Positions 15,924 through 22,829 of a stretch of 25,286 nt of DNA are shown one piece after another; position 1 is the first letter of the stretch; each line of letters opens with the position of its first letter. Both the position numbers and the translations under genes were made by a program. Source of the stretch: CAYYWV01 sp964475385 (lineage in GTDB: Bacteria; Pseudomonadota; Alphaproteobacteria; JAAXGF01); the NCBI GenBank assembly GCA_964475385.1, contig CAYYWV010000030.1:1-25286 (forward strand), read 5' to 3'. The notes below the pieces were generated by a model. That model saw only the letters and a list, made by a program, of their open reading frames with translations, ran no database searches and had not been told where the DNA came from.

Positions 15924-17177
15924 GTGGCGAACAAAGGCAAGACACGCGGCGACGTGATCGCGGCGCTCGACGTGGGCACCGCCAAGGTGTGCTGCTTCGT
16001 CGCCCGTCATGATGGCGAATCGCTTCAGGTCATAGGCATCGGCCATCAGGTCGCGCGGGGCTTGCGCGCGGGCGCGGTGGTCGACATGGCGGCGGCCGAG
16101 GACTCGGTGGTCGCCGCCGTTCACGCCGCCGAGCAGATGGCCGGCGAGACCATTCGCCGGGTCTATCTCAACTTCTCGGCGGGCAACCCGGCTTCCCACC
16201 GGATCGGGGTCGAGGTCGCGCTCAACGGCCACGCGATCGGGAACAGCGACCTGCGTCGGGTGCTCAGCCACGGGCGCGCCTGTTGCCCGGTTCCCGAGCG
16301 CGAGATCGTGCATACCATTCCTTTGGGCTACACCATCGACGGCAATCGCGGCATCCGCGACCCGCGCGGCATGTACGGCGAGCGGCTGGGGGTGAACATC
16401 CACCTGGTCACCGCCGACGCCGGACCTTTGCGCAACCTTGCGACCTGCGTCGCGCGCTGCCACCTCGACGTCGCGGCGACCGTGATCTCGCCCTACGCTT
16501 CGGGGCTCGCCTGCCTGGTCGAGGACGAGCGCGCGCTCGGCGTCACGCTGATCGACATGGGGGCCGGCACGACCAGCATCGCCGTGTTCCTCGAGGGCGA
16601 AGTGGTCCACACCGACGTGGTCCCGATCGGCGGCAACCACATCACCAGCGACATCGCGCGCTGTCTGACCACCACGCTCGAGCACGCCGAGCGCATGAAG
16701 GCGCTTTACGGAAGCGCGATCCCGAGCCGCGCCGACGAGCGCGAGATGATCGACGTGCGGCCGGTGGGCGAAGGCGACGAAAGCGGAACCAACCCGGTGC
16801 CGCGCTCCCATCTCGTCGGGATCATCCGGCCGCGCATCGAGGAGACCTTCGAGATCCTGCGCGGCCGGCTCGAGGCCGCCGGCTTCGATAAAGCGGCCGG
16901 CCGGCGCATGGTGCTGACCGGCGGCGCGAGCCAGCTTCAGGGCGTGCGCGAGTTCGCCGCCCAGGTCTTCGACAAGCAGGTCCGTCTCGGCCGGCCGCGC
17001 GGCGTCGGCGGGCTCGCCGAGGCGACTCAGGGGCCTGCGTTTTCGACCTGCGCGGGCCTGCTTGTCTATGCGAGCGAAGAGGACTCCGACGCCGAGACCG
17101 GCGCCGTCGTCGTCCCGGAAGGGGCGATCGGCCGGTTCGGCCGGATCGGCCAGTGGTTCCGCGAGCACCTGCAATGA
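15924..17177 (+). CDS. ftsA: Cell division protein FtsA
   Basis: FtsA is an actin-like ATPase that tethers FtsZ to the membrane and recruits later division proteins. The 417-aa product has the phosphate-1 loop ALDVGTAKVCCFVA, the SHMA-type 1C domain (YLNFSAGNPASHRIG), the phosphate-2 loop LIDMGAGTTSIAVF, and the adenosine motif VLTGGASQLQG. It ends in an amphipathic membrane-targeting helix, IGRFGRIGQWFREHLQ. The start is the least certain in the cluster: GTG 15924 gives the usual short lead into DVIAALDVGT, with GGGGGA only 3 nt upstream. A nearby GTG at 15889 and ATG at 15913 are in another frame that stops early. The gene is separated from ftsQ by 79 nt. Confidence 0.94.
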   Translation: MANKGKTRGDVIAALDVGTAKVCCFVARHDGESLQVIGIGHQVARGLRAGAVVDMAAAEDSVVAAVHAAEQMAGETIRRVYLNFSAGNPASHRIGVEVALNGHAIGNSDLRRVLSHGRACCPVPEREIVHTIPLGYTIDGNRGIRDPRGMYGERLGVNIHLVTADAGPLRNLATCVARCHLDVAATVISPYASGLACLVEDERALGVTLIDMGAGTTSIAVFLEGEVVHTDVVPIGGNHITSDIARCLTTTLEHAERMKALYGSAIPSRADEREMIDVRPVGEGDESGTNPVPRSHLVGIIRPRIEETFEILRGRLEAAGFDKAAGRRMVLTGGASQLQGVREFAAQVFDKQVRLGRPRGVGGLAEATQGPAFSTCAGLLVYASEEDSDAETGAVVVPEGAIGRFGRIGQWFREHLQ

Positions 17178-17196
17178 CGGTTTTCACCCGCTTCAT

Positions 17197-17220
17197 CCCG
17201 GCGACGGGGCGCCGGGCGTT
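17197..17220 (+). other. Hairpin in the ftsA-ftsZ gap
   Basis: CCCGGCG (17197-17203) pairs perfectly with CGCCGGG (17210-17216) across a 6-nt loop and is followed by CGTTT. It lies in the 97-nt gap between ftsA and ftsZ. Only three Ts follow, so it is a weak terminator at best. It could slow transcription, stabilise the ftsZ message end, or mean nothing in DNA this GC-rich. Confidence 0.3.
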
Positions 17221-17274
17221 TGCAAGCGTCGATGTGACAGGACGCCCCCGAAACGTCCAACTCTGGAGGCAAGG

Positions 17275-18840
17275 ATGACGATCAATCTAGGCATGCCGGC
17301 AACGCACCAGTTGAAGCCGCGCATCACCGTCGTCGGCGTCGGCGGCGCCGGCGGCAACGCGGTCAACAACATGATCACCTCGCACCTCGAAGGGGTCGAG
17401 TTCGTGGTCGCCAACACAGACGCCCAGGCGCTGGCGCAGTCGCTTTCCGAGCGCCGCATCCAGCTCGGCGTCAACATCACCCAGGGGCTCGGCGCGGGCT
17501 CGCGGCCCGATGTGGGGCGCGCGGCCGCGGAGGAGGCGATCGACGAGATCGTCGAGCACCTCCAAGGCTCGAACATGGTGTTCATCACCGCCGGCATGGG
17601 CGGCGGCACCGGCACCGGCGGCGCGCCGGTGGTCGCCCGCGTCGCCCGCGAGCAGGGGATTCTCACCGTCGGCGTGGTGACCAAGCCGTTCAACTTCGAA
17701 GGCGTGCACCGCATGCGGCTGGCCGAGGAAGGGCTGGTCGAGCTTCAGAAGTACGTCGACACCCTGATCATCATTCCCAATCAGAACCTCTTCCGGGTCG
17801 CCAACGAGAAGACCACCTTCGCCGACGCCTTCAAGATGGCCGACGACGTGCTGTACTCGGGCGTTCGCGGGGTCACCGACCTGATGGTGATGCCGGGGCT
17901 GATCAACCTCGACTTCGCCGACGTGCGCTCGGTCATGGCCGAGATGGGCAAGGCCATGATGGGCACCGGCGAAGCCGAAGGCGAACGCCGGGCGATCGAC
18001 GCCGCCGAGGCCGCGATCTCGAACCCGCTTCTTGACGACGTGTCGATGAAAGGGGCCCACGGCGTGCTCATCAACATCACCGGCGGCAACGATATGACCC
18101 TGTTCGAGGTCGACGAGGCCGCCAACCGAATCCGCGACGAGGTCGACCCAGACGCCAACATCATCTTCGGCTCGACCTTCGACGAGGCCCTTGCCGGGCG
18201 GATGCGGATCTCGGTGGTGGCGACCGGCATCGTCGCCGACGGGGACGCGCGCGCGGCCGCATCGACCGCCGAGAGCGCGCCGATCGAAGTCCGCCGCCCG
18301 GTCGAGACCGCGCCGCGCGGAATCGCGATTCCGGCCGCCGAAACGCCGGCCGCTCCGGCCGCCGCTCCGACCGCGACCCCCGCGCCGGCCGCCGCCGAAA
18401 CCCAGAGCGCGGCCGAGCCTCCCGAGGCCGAGGCCCCGGCTCGCGAAGCGTTCATCCCGCCGCCGCCGGTCGAGCCCGGCCGCAGGGCGGCGGCGCTCGG
18501 CCGCGCCGAGCCCTTCGCCGCGGCGGCGATGGAGAACGGGGCGCGCACGCCTTCGCGGCCCGAGCCCCGGCGCGGCCCGACGCTGTTCAAAAACATGCTC
18601 GACGGGGTCCGCCTTCGCCAGCCGCGGAGCGAATCGGCGCGCTCCGCCCAGCCGGCGAGCGCGCCCGCGGCCCGACCGGAACCCGAGCCCGCGCCCCAAG
18701 CCGCGGCCAAGCCCGTGGCTGAGCGCGAGCCCGAGCTCGTCGGCGCTGCCGGGCCTCAGGTCACAGAGGGTCTGGCCCTGCCGCGGGTCGAGGAAGATTT
18801 GCTCGACATTCCGGCCTTCCTCCGCCGCCAGACCAACTGA
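17275..18840 (+). CDS. ftsZ: Cell division GTPase FtsZ
   Basis: FtsZ is the tubulin homologue that polymerises into the division ring. The 521-aa protein has the nucleotide-binding VGVGGAGGNAVNNM near residue 18, the tubulin signature GGGTGTG at 109-115, and the catalytic T7 loop N211-L-D-F-A-D. After the folded domain (about residue 320) comes a linker of roughly 190 residues rich in Ala, Pro, Glu and Arg, much longer than in E. coli but usual in alphaproteobacteria. The last 12 residues, LDIPAFLRRQTN, are the conserved C-terminal peptide that binds FtsA and other partners. ATG 17275 is supported by TGGAGG at 17264-17269; the open frame continues upstream but without homology. Confidence 0.97.
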   Translation: MTINLGMPATHQLKPRITVVGVGGAGGNAVNNMITSHLEGVEFVVANTDAQALAQSLSERRIQLGVNITQGLGAGSRPDVGRAAAEEAIDEIVEHLQGSNMVFITAGMGGGTGTGGAPVVARVAREQGILTVGVVTKPFNFEGVHRMRLAEEGLVELQKYVDTLIIIPNQNLFRVANEKTTFADAFKMADDVLYSGVRGVTDLMVMPGLINLDFADVRSVMAEMGKAMMGTGEAEGERRAIDAAEAAISNPLLDDVSMKGAHGVLINITGGNDMTLFEVDEAANRIRDEVDPDANIIFGSTFDEALAGRMRISVVATGIVADGDARAAASTAESAPIEVRRPVETAPRGIAIPAAETPAAPAAAPTATPAPAAAETQSAAEPPEAEAPAREAFIPPPPVEPGRRAAALGRAEPFAAAAMENGARTPSRPEPRRGPTLFKNMLDGVRLRQPRSESARSAQPASAPAARPEPEPAPQAAAKPVAEREPELVGAAGPQVTEGLALPRVEEDLLDIPAFLRRQTN

Positions 18841-18891
18841 GCCGCGCTCGGCCTTCGGTTAAGGACGTAACATTCTGTCACATAACGTGAA

Positions 18892-18920
18892 TTGAGTGCT
18901 TCCGGGGAACTTGCTAGAAG
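18892..18920 (+). promoter_or_regulatory. Candidate lpxC promoter
   Basis: TTGAGT (18892-18897) and TAGAAG (18915-18920) are 17 bp apart. The latter is preceded by TGC, giving an extended -10 form (TGN). Each hexamer matches the sigma-70 consensus at four of six positions. The predicted start, near 18927, falls in the right arm of the inverted repeat. This would give lpxC an independent promoter and a leader of about 135 nt. Confidence 0.4.
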
Positions 18921-18931
18921 GTTCCCCGGAA
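18900..18931. repeat. Perfect 11-bp inverted repeat before lpxC
   Basis: TTCCGGGGAAC (18900-18910) and GTTCCCCGGAA (18921-18931) are exact reverse complements around a 10-nt centre, with two further possible pairs inside. No T-run follows, so it is not an ordinary intrinsic terminator. It overlaps the spacer, -10 and start region of the candidate lpxC promoter, which suggests a repressor operator or a 5'-leader RNA structure. A terminator for ftsZ acting without a T-run remains possible. Confidence 0.6.
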
Positions 18932-19060
18932 CACTCTGCACGCGAGGCCTGCGAAAGGGCGGGTCCGCCGGAGGGACGGCTGGAGTTGGGGGCGCCGGAG
19001 AACAGCGACGCCGACGAGCGTCGGCCCGGAGCCCGCTGGGAATGGGGACGAGCGAAATCC

Positions 19061-19981
19061 GTGACGGTCATCCGACAAAGAACGCTTAAGGGCGCGATCC
19101 GCTGCTCGGGCGTCGGGTTGCACAGCGGCCGGCGCGTGAACATGACGCTGCATCCGGCCCCGGCCGAGACCGGCATCCTGTTTCGGCGCAGCGACCTCGG
19201 CGGGGCGACCGTCGCAGCGCGGATCGAGAACGTATGCGACGGGTTCATGTGCACCGGGATCGGCGACGGCAACGGCGCCAGCGTCGGCACGGTCGAGCAT
19301 TTGATGGCCGCGCTTGCGGGCGTCGGGGTCGACAATCTGATCGTCGATCTCGACGGCCCCGAGGTGCCGATCATGGACGGCAGCGCAGCCCCCTTCGTCT
19401 TTTTGATCGAGTGCGCCGGCACGGTCGAGCAGGATGCGCCGCGCCGCGCCATCCAGGTGCTCAAGCCGATCGAGATCGCCGACGACGAACGCTCCATTAC
19501 GCTCAGCCCGTCGGACCGCTTCTCGGTCAGCTTCGAAATCGCCTACGATCACCCCCTCATCGGCCGCCAGAGGTGTTTCGTCGATCTCGCCGACGGCACC
19601 TTCAAGCGCGAACTCAGCCGCGCCCGCACCTACGGCTTCCTGCGCGACGTGGTGCGATTGCGCGAGCGCGGGCTGGCGCTCGGCGGCTCGCTCGAGAACG
19701 CGGTCGTGCTCGACGACGAGAAGGTGCTCAACGAGGGCGGCCTGCGCTATGGCGACGAGCTCGTCCGCCACAAGGCGCTCGACTGCATCGGCGATCTCTA
19801 CCTCGCCGGCGGACCGATCATCGGCCATGTCCACGGCGTCGGCTCGGGGCATCGCATGAACCATGCGTTGCTTGCGGCGCTGTTCGCCGACCGGACCGCG
19901 TGGCGCCGGGTCACGCTCAGCGACGCGATGCCCATGGTCCAGCCCGTTTGGCGCGACGCAGTGGTCGCCGCCTCAGCCTGA
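19061..19981 (+). CDS. lpxC: UDP-3-O-acyl-N-acetylglucosamine deacetylase LpxC
   Basis: LpxC catalyses the committed step of lipid A synthesis, a zinc-dependent deacetylation in the cytoplasm, so the organism has an LPS-type outer membrane. In the 306-aa protein the zinc ligands are H80 (in TVEHLMAAL), H237 and D241 (in HKALDCIGD), and H264 in GSGHRMNHAL is the catalytic histidine. The expected N-terminal RQRTLKGAIRCSGVGLHSG is intact. GTG 19061 gives the normal short lead; the Shine-Dalgarno is poor (GGGGA, 12 nt upstream). LpxC levels are controlled by proteolysis in enterobacteria; nothing here tells whether that holds. Confidence 0.95.
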   Translation: MTVIRQRTLKGAIRCSGVGLHSGRRVNMTLHPAPAETGILFRRSDLGGATVAARIENVCDGFMCTGIGDGNGASVGTVEHLMAALAGVGVDNLIVDLDGPEVPIMDGSAAPFVFLIECAGTVEQDAPRRAIQVLKPIEIADDERSITLSPSDRFSVSFEIAYDHPLIGRQRCFVDLADGTFKRELSRARTYGFLRDVVRLRERGLALGGSLENAVVLDDEKVLNEGGLRYGDELVRHKALDCIGDLYLAGGPIIGHVHGVGSGHRMNHALLAALFADRTAWRRVTLSDAMPMVQPVWRDAVVAASA

Positions 19982-20029
19982 GGCCGTCCGCCCCGGCCGC
20001 TTCCGAGATTTGAATCCCTATTATCCGCT

Positions 20030-20053
20030 CTGCGCCGCAGGTCTGCGGCGCAG
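20030..20053. terminator. Strong hairpin after lpxC
   Basis: CTGCGCCGCAG (20030-20040) and CTGCGGCGCAG (20043-20053) are perfect reverse complements separated by GT, forming a very stable stem once the inner bases open into a loop. It lies about 50 nt after the lpxC stop and just before the bamD promoter, the right place for a terminator. Only TCGCGTTT follows, so the T-run is poor and the mechanism is uncertain. Confidence 0.45.
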
Positions 20054-20059
20054 TCGCGT

Positions 20060-20088
20060 TTGGCCTGCGCCGGAGCGGGTGATATATA
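20060..20088 (+). promoter_or_regulatory. bamD promoter
   Basis: TTGGCC (20060-20065) is followed after exactly 17 bp by TATATA (20083-20088), an island of A and T in otherwise GC-rich DNA. Transcription would start near 20095, about 36 nt before bamD. This is the best-looking housekeeping promoter in the window and implies that bamD is expressed apart from lpxC. Confidence 0.6.
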
Positions 20089-20130
20089 GGACCGTTCGGG
20101 ATAGCGAAGTCGGAAACCGGAGCCGCGCTG

Positions 20131-20964
20131 GTGTTCATCAGGGTCGATCCCCGCTTTTTTCGCCGCCTGCGCCGGCTAGGTCTCGCGCTTGCGCTCGCCC
20201 TTTTCGTCACCGCCTGCGCGGCGCCCAAAGAGGAGTATGTCGAGCAGCCGGTCGAAGACCTCTACAACAAGGCGATGGACCTTCTGGAAGCGGGAGCCTA
20301 CGTGCCCGCCGCCCAGGCCTTCGACGAGGTCGAGCGCCAGCACCCCTATTCGGTCTGGGCGACCAAGGCGCAGATCATGGCGGCCTACGCCAACTACCAA
20401 GCCAATCGCTATGACGAGGCGATCCTCGCCGCCAAGCGCTTTATCGAGCTGCATCCCGGCAATCGCGACGTAGCGTACGCCTACTACCTGGTCGCGCTCT
20501 CTTACTACGAGCAGATCTCCGACGTCGGCCGCGATCAGAAAATGACCGAGCTGGCGTTGCAGTCGCTCGAAGAGGTGGTGCGCCGCTTCCCCAACAGCAA
20601 GTATGCGCGCGACGCCAAGCTCAAGATCGACCTCACGCGCGATCACCTCGCCGGCAAGGAAATGGAGATCGGTCGCTTCTATCTCAAGCGCGGGGACTAT
20701 ATCGCGGCGATCAACCGGTTCCGCACGGTGGTCGAAAAGTACCAGACGACGACCCATGTGCCCGAGGCGCTTCATCGCCTGACCGAAGCCTATCTCGCTC
20801 TCGGCGTCGTCAAAGAGGCGCAGACCGCGGCCGCGGTGCTCGGTTACAACTACCCGGGCAGCGAGTGGTACATGGATTCTTACGCCCTGCTCACCGGGGC
20901 CGACCTCCGTCCCAAGATCGACAAGAAATCCTGGATGGCCCGCCTCTGGAACTCGGTTTTCTAA
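20131..20964 (+). CDS. bamD: Outer membrane assembly lipoprotein BamD
   Basis: BamD (formerly YfiO or ComL) is the essential lipoprotein of the BAM complex that folds beta-barrel proteins into the outer membrane. The 277-aa product has a basic start, a hydrophobic signal core and the lipobox VTAC, so C29 would be lipidated after cleavage. TPR-type helical repeats follow, starting with EDLYNKAMDLLEAGAYVPAAQAFDEVERQHPYS, which is split here as a first repeat around residues 41-74. Later repeats include YDEAILAAKRFIELHPGN. The C-terminal Trp/Lys-rich KKSWMARLWN is common in this family. The GTG start has GGAG 9 nt upstream. Confidence 0.94.
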   Translation: MFIRVDPRFFRRLRRLGLALALALFVTACAAPKEEYVEQPVEDLYNKAMDLLEAGAYVPAAQAFDEVERQHPYSVWATKAQIMAAYANYQANRYDEAILAAKRFIELHPGNRDVAYAYYLVALSYYEQISDVGRDQKMTELALQSLEEVVRRFPNSKYARDAKLKIDLTRDHLAGKEMEIGRFYLKRGDYIAAINRFRTVVEKYQTTTHVPEALHRLTEAYLALGVVKEAQTAAAVLGYNYPGSEWYMDSYALLTGADLRPKIDKKSWMARLWNSVF

Positions 20965-21007
20965 GGCATGACGGCGTTTGAGCGAATCGGCGCGTTTCCC
21001 GCCCATC

Positions 21008-21033
21008 CTCTCCCATCGAAGGGGAGGGCTTTT
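21008..21033 (+). terminator. Intrinsic terminator after bamD
   Basis: CTCTCCC (21008-21014) pairs with GGGAGGG (21022-21028), six Watson-Crick pairs and one G-T wobble, across a 7-nt loop, and CTTTTCG follows. It lies about 45 nt after the bamD stop. The stem plus four Ts is a reasonable Rho-independent terminator, making bamD a single-gene unit. Confidence 0.5.
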
Positions 21034-21150
21034 CGTTCGAGAGCCGGAGCGCGCGCCCTTCCTCTCTTGCGGGGCGGGCCGGCGCGATTCCGTGGAAGCG
21101 GAAAAGACCCTCGCTAGCCCGATGCTGACGTCGGCGCCGCGGCCCGATCC

Positions 21151-22824
21151 ATGCTGATCAGCCTTTCCGTCCGCAACGTCGTCCTGATCGACCGGCTCGA
21201 TCTCGCCTTCGGTCCCGGGCTCACCGCGCTGACCGGCGAGACCGGCGCGGGCAAATCGATCCTTCTCGATGCGCTCGGGCTTGCGGTCGGCGCGCGCGCC
21301 GACGCCGGCTTGGTCCGGCCGGGGACCGAGCGGGCGAGCGTCACCGCCGCCTTCGCGCTCGGCCCCGACCATCCTGTGCGCGCGCTTCTGGACGAGCGCG
21401 GGATCGAAGCCGAAGAGGGCGATCTGGTTCTGCGCCGGGTGATCGGCGCCGACGGGCGCGGACGGGCTTTCGTCAACGACCAACCGGCGGGGGTTGCGCT
21501 GTTGCGCGAGGTCGGCGAGGCGCTGGTCGAGATTCAGGGCCAGGGCGGCGCGCGAAGCCTGATTTCGGTTTCCGACCACCGGCGCTTTCTCGACGGTTTC
21601 GCGGCTCTCGGCCGCGAGGCGGAGGCGGTCGCCCACGCTTATCAGACTTGGCGCGAGGCCGAGGCCGCCCGCGCCGAGGCGGCCGCCGCGCTCGAGCGCT
21701 TGCGCCGCGACGAGGACTACCTGCGCCACGTGGTCGCCGAGCTCGAAGCGCTTGCGCCCGAACCCGGCGAGGAGGCCGCGCTCGCCGAGCGCCGCGCCGT
21801 TCTCATGCAGGGCGAACGCGTCGCCGAAGCGCTTCGGGCCGCCGTCGCCGAGCTCGACGACGGGCGTGGGGTCGAAGCCCGGCTGCGCGCCGCCGAACGC
21901 CATCTCGCGCGGGCCGCCGAACGGGTTCCCGGGCTGCTCGACGCCGCGCTCGAAGCCCTCGACCGGGCGGCGATCGAGACCGCCGAGGCCAGCGCCGCCA
22001 TCGAGGCGGCGGCCCGCGAATGCGCGCCCGATCCCGAGGCCCTCGACGCCGCCGAGCGGCGGCTGTTCGCGCTTCGCGCCGCGGCCCGCAAGCACGACAC
22101 CACCGTCGATGAACTGCCCGCGCTTCGCGACGCGTTGGCCGCCCGGCTCGCCGCGCTCGACGACCGCGGCGAATCGCTCGCCGCGCTCGCCGTCGTCGCC
22201 GAGAAGGCCCGCGCCGACTTCGCCGCCGCCGCCCGGGCGCTTACGGCCGCCCGCGCCCGCGCCGCCGACCGACTCGACGCCGCGATCGCGGCCGAGCTCG
22301 GCCCCCTCGGCCTCGCCCATGCCCGGTTCCGCACCCGGATCGAGCCGCTGGCCGAAGAGGACTGGGGCGCGGGCGGGGCCGAGCGCGTGCGCTTTACGGT
22401 CGCGACCGTGGACGGGGCCGCGCCCGGACCGCTCGGGCGGATCGCTTCGGGGGGCGAGCTGTCGCGGCTGTTGCTCGCGCTCCGCGTCGTGCTCGCGCGC
22501 ACGGCCGAGACCGCCACCCTGGTCTTCGACGAGGTCGACAGCGGGATCGGAGGCGCGACCGCGGCCGCCGTCGGCGAACGCCTCGCCCGCCTCGGCGCGG
22601 AGCGCCAGGTTCTGGTCGTGACGCATTCGCCGCAGGTCGCCGCCCGCGCCGACCACCACCTGCGGGTCGCCAAGGTCGAGGACGAAAACGGCGTGCGCGC
22701 CGCGATCGAGGCGCTCGACGCCTCGGCCCGGCGCGAGGAGGTCGCGCGCATGCTCGCCGGCGCCCGGGTCACCGACGCGGCCCGCGCCGCCGCCGACAGC
22801 CTGATGCGCGCCCGCGCCGGCTGA
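21151..22824 (+). CDS. recN: DNA repair ATPase RecN
   Basis: RecN is an SMC-like ATPase acting in double-strand break repair. The 557-aa protein has the Walker A motif GETGAGKS at residues 29-36 and a long central region rich in Ala, Glu and Arg that reads as two coiled-coil arms. The ABC signature is SGGELS at 433-438 and Walker B is LVFDEVDSGIGG with D460-E461. The HSPQVAARADHH stretch near the end is typical. ATG 21151 matches the usual MLxxLxxRN start, but no good ribosome site precedes it. I looked for a GTTC-N7-GTTC SOS box in the 186-nt gap upstream and found none, although recN is SOS-induced in many bacteria. Confidence 0.95.
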   Translation: MLISLSVRNVVLIDRLDLAFGPGLTALTGETGAGKSILLDALGLAVGARADAGLVRPGTERASVTAAFALGPDHPVRALLDERGIEAEEGDLVLRRVIGADGRGRAFVNDQPAGVALLREVGEALVEIQGQGGARSLISVSDHRRFLDGFAALGREAEAVAHAYQTWREAEAARAEAAAALERLRRDEDYLRHVVAELEALAPEPGEEAALAERRAVLMQGERVAEALRAAVAELDDGRGVEARLRAAERHLARAAERVPGLLDAALEALDRAAIETAEASAAIEAAARECAPDPEALDAAERRLFALRAAARKHDTTVDELPALRDALAARLAALDDRGESLAALAVVAEKARADFAAAARALTAARARAADRLDAAIAAELGPLGLAHARFRTRIEPLAEEDWGAGGAERVRFTVATVDGAAPGPLGRIASGGELSRLLLALRVVLARTAETATLVFDEVDSGIGGATAAAVGERLARLGAERQVLVVTHSPQVAARADHHLRVAKVEDENGVRAAIEALDASARREEVARMLAGARVTDAARAAADSLMRARAG

Positions 22825-22829
22825 CCGCG

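Larger units (their letters stand above)
18841..19060 (+). other. ftsZ-lpxC intergenic region and lpxC leader
   Basis: These 220 nt begin with an AT-rich stretch (about 18858-18893), followed by a perfect inverted repeat and a promoter-like pair, then about 130 nt of GC-rich leader up to lpxC. The lpxC reading frame happens to stay open back to a GTG at 18896, but this would start inside the inverted repeat and add 55 low-complexity residues absent from LpxC proteins I know. No other gene is visible. No clear intrinsic terminator for ftsZ is seen. Confidence 0.6.

Noticed and set aside
18859..18890. A TTAA half-site and repeated TAAC units that might be a CtrA or other response-regulator site.
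   Set aside because: The CtrA consensus TTAA-N7-TTAA is not met; the second half-site is absent at the right spacing.
18906..18912. GGAACTT, identical to a sigma-E type -35 element.
   Set aside because: No matching -10 (TCTGA or CGTT) lies at the required 16-17 bp; the bases are part of the inverted repeat.
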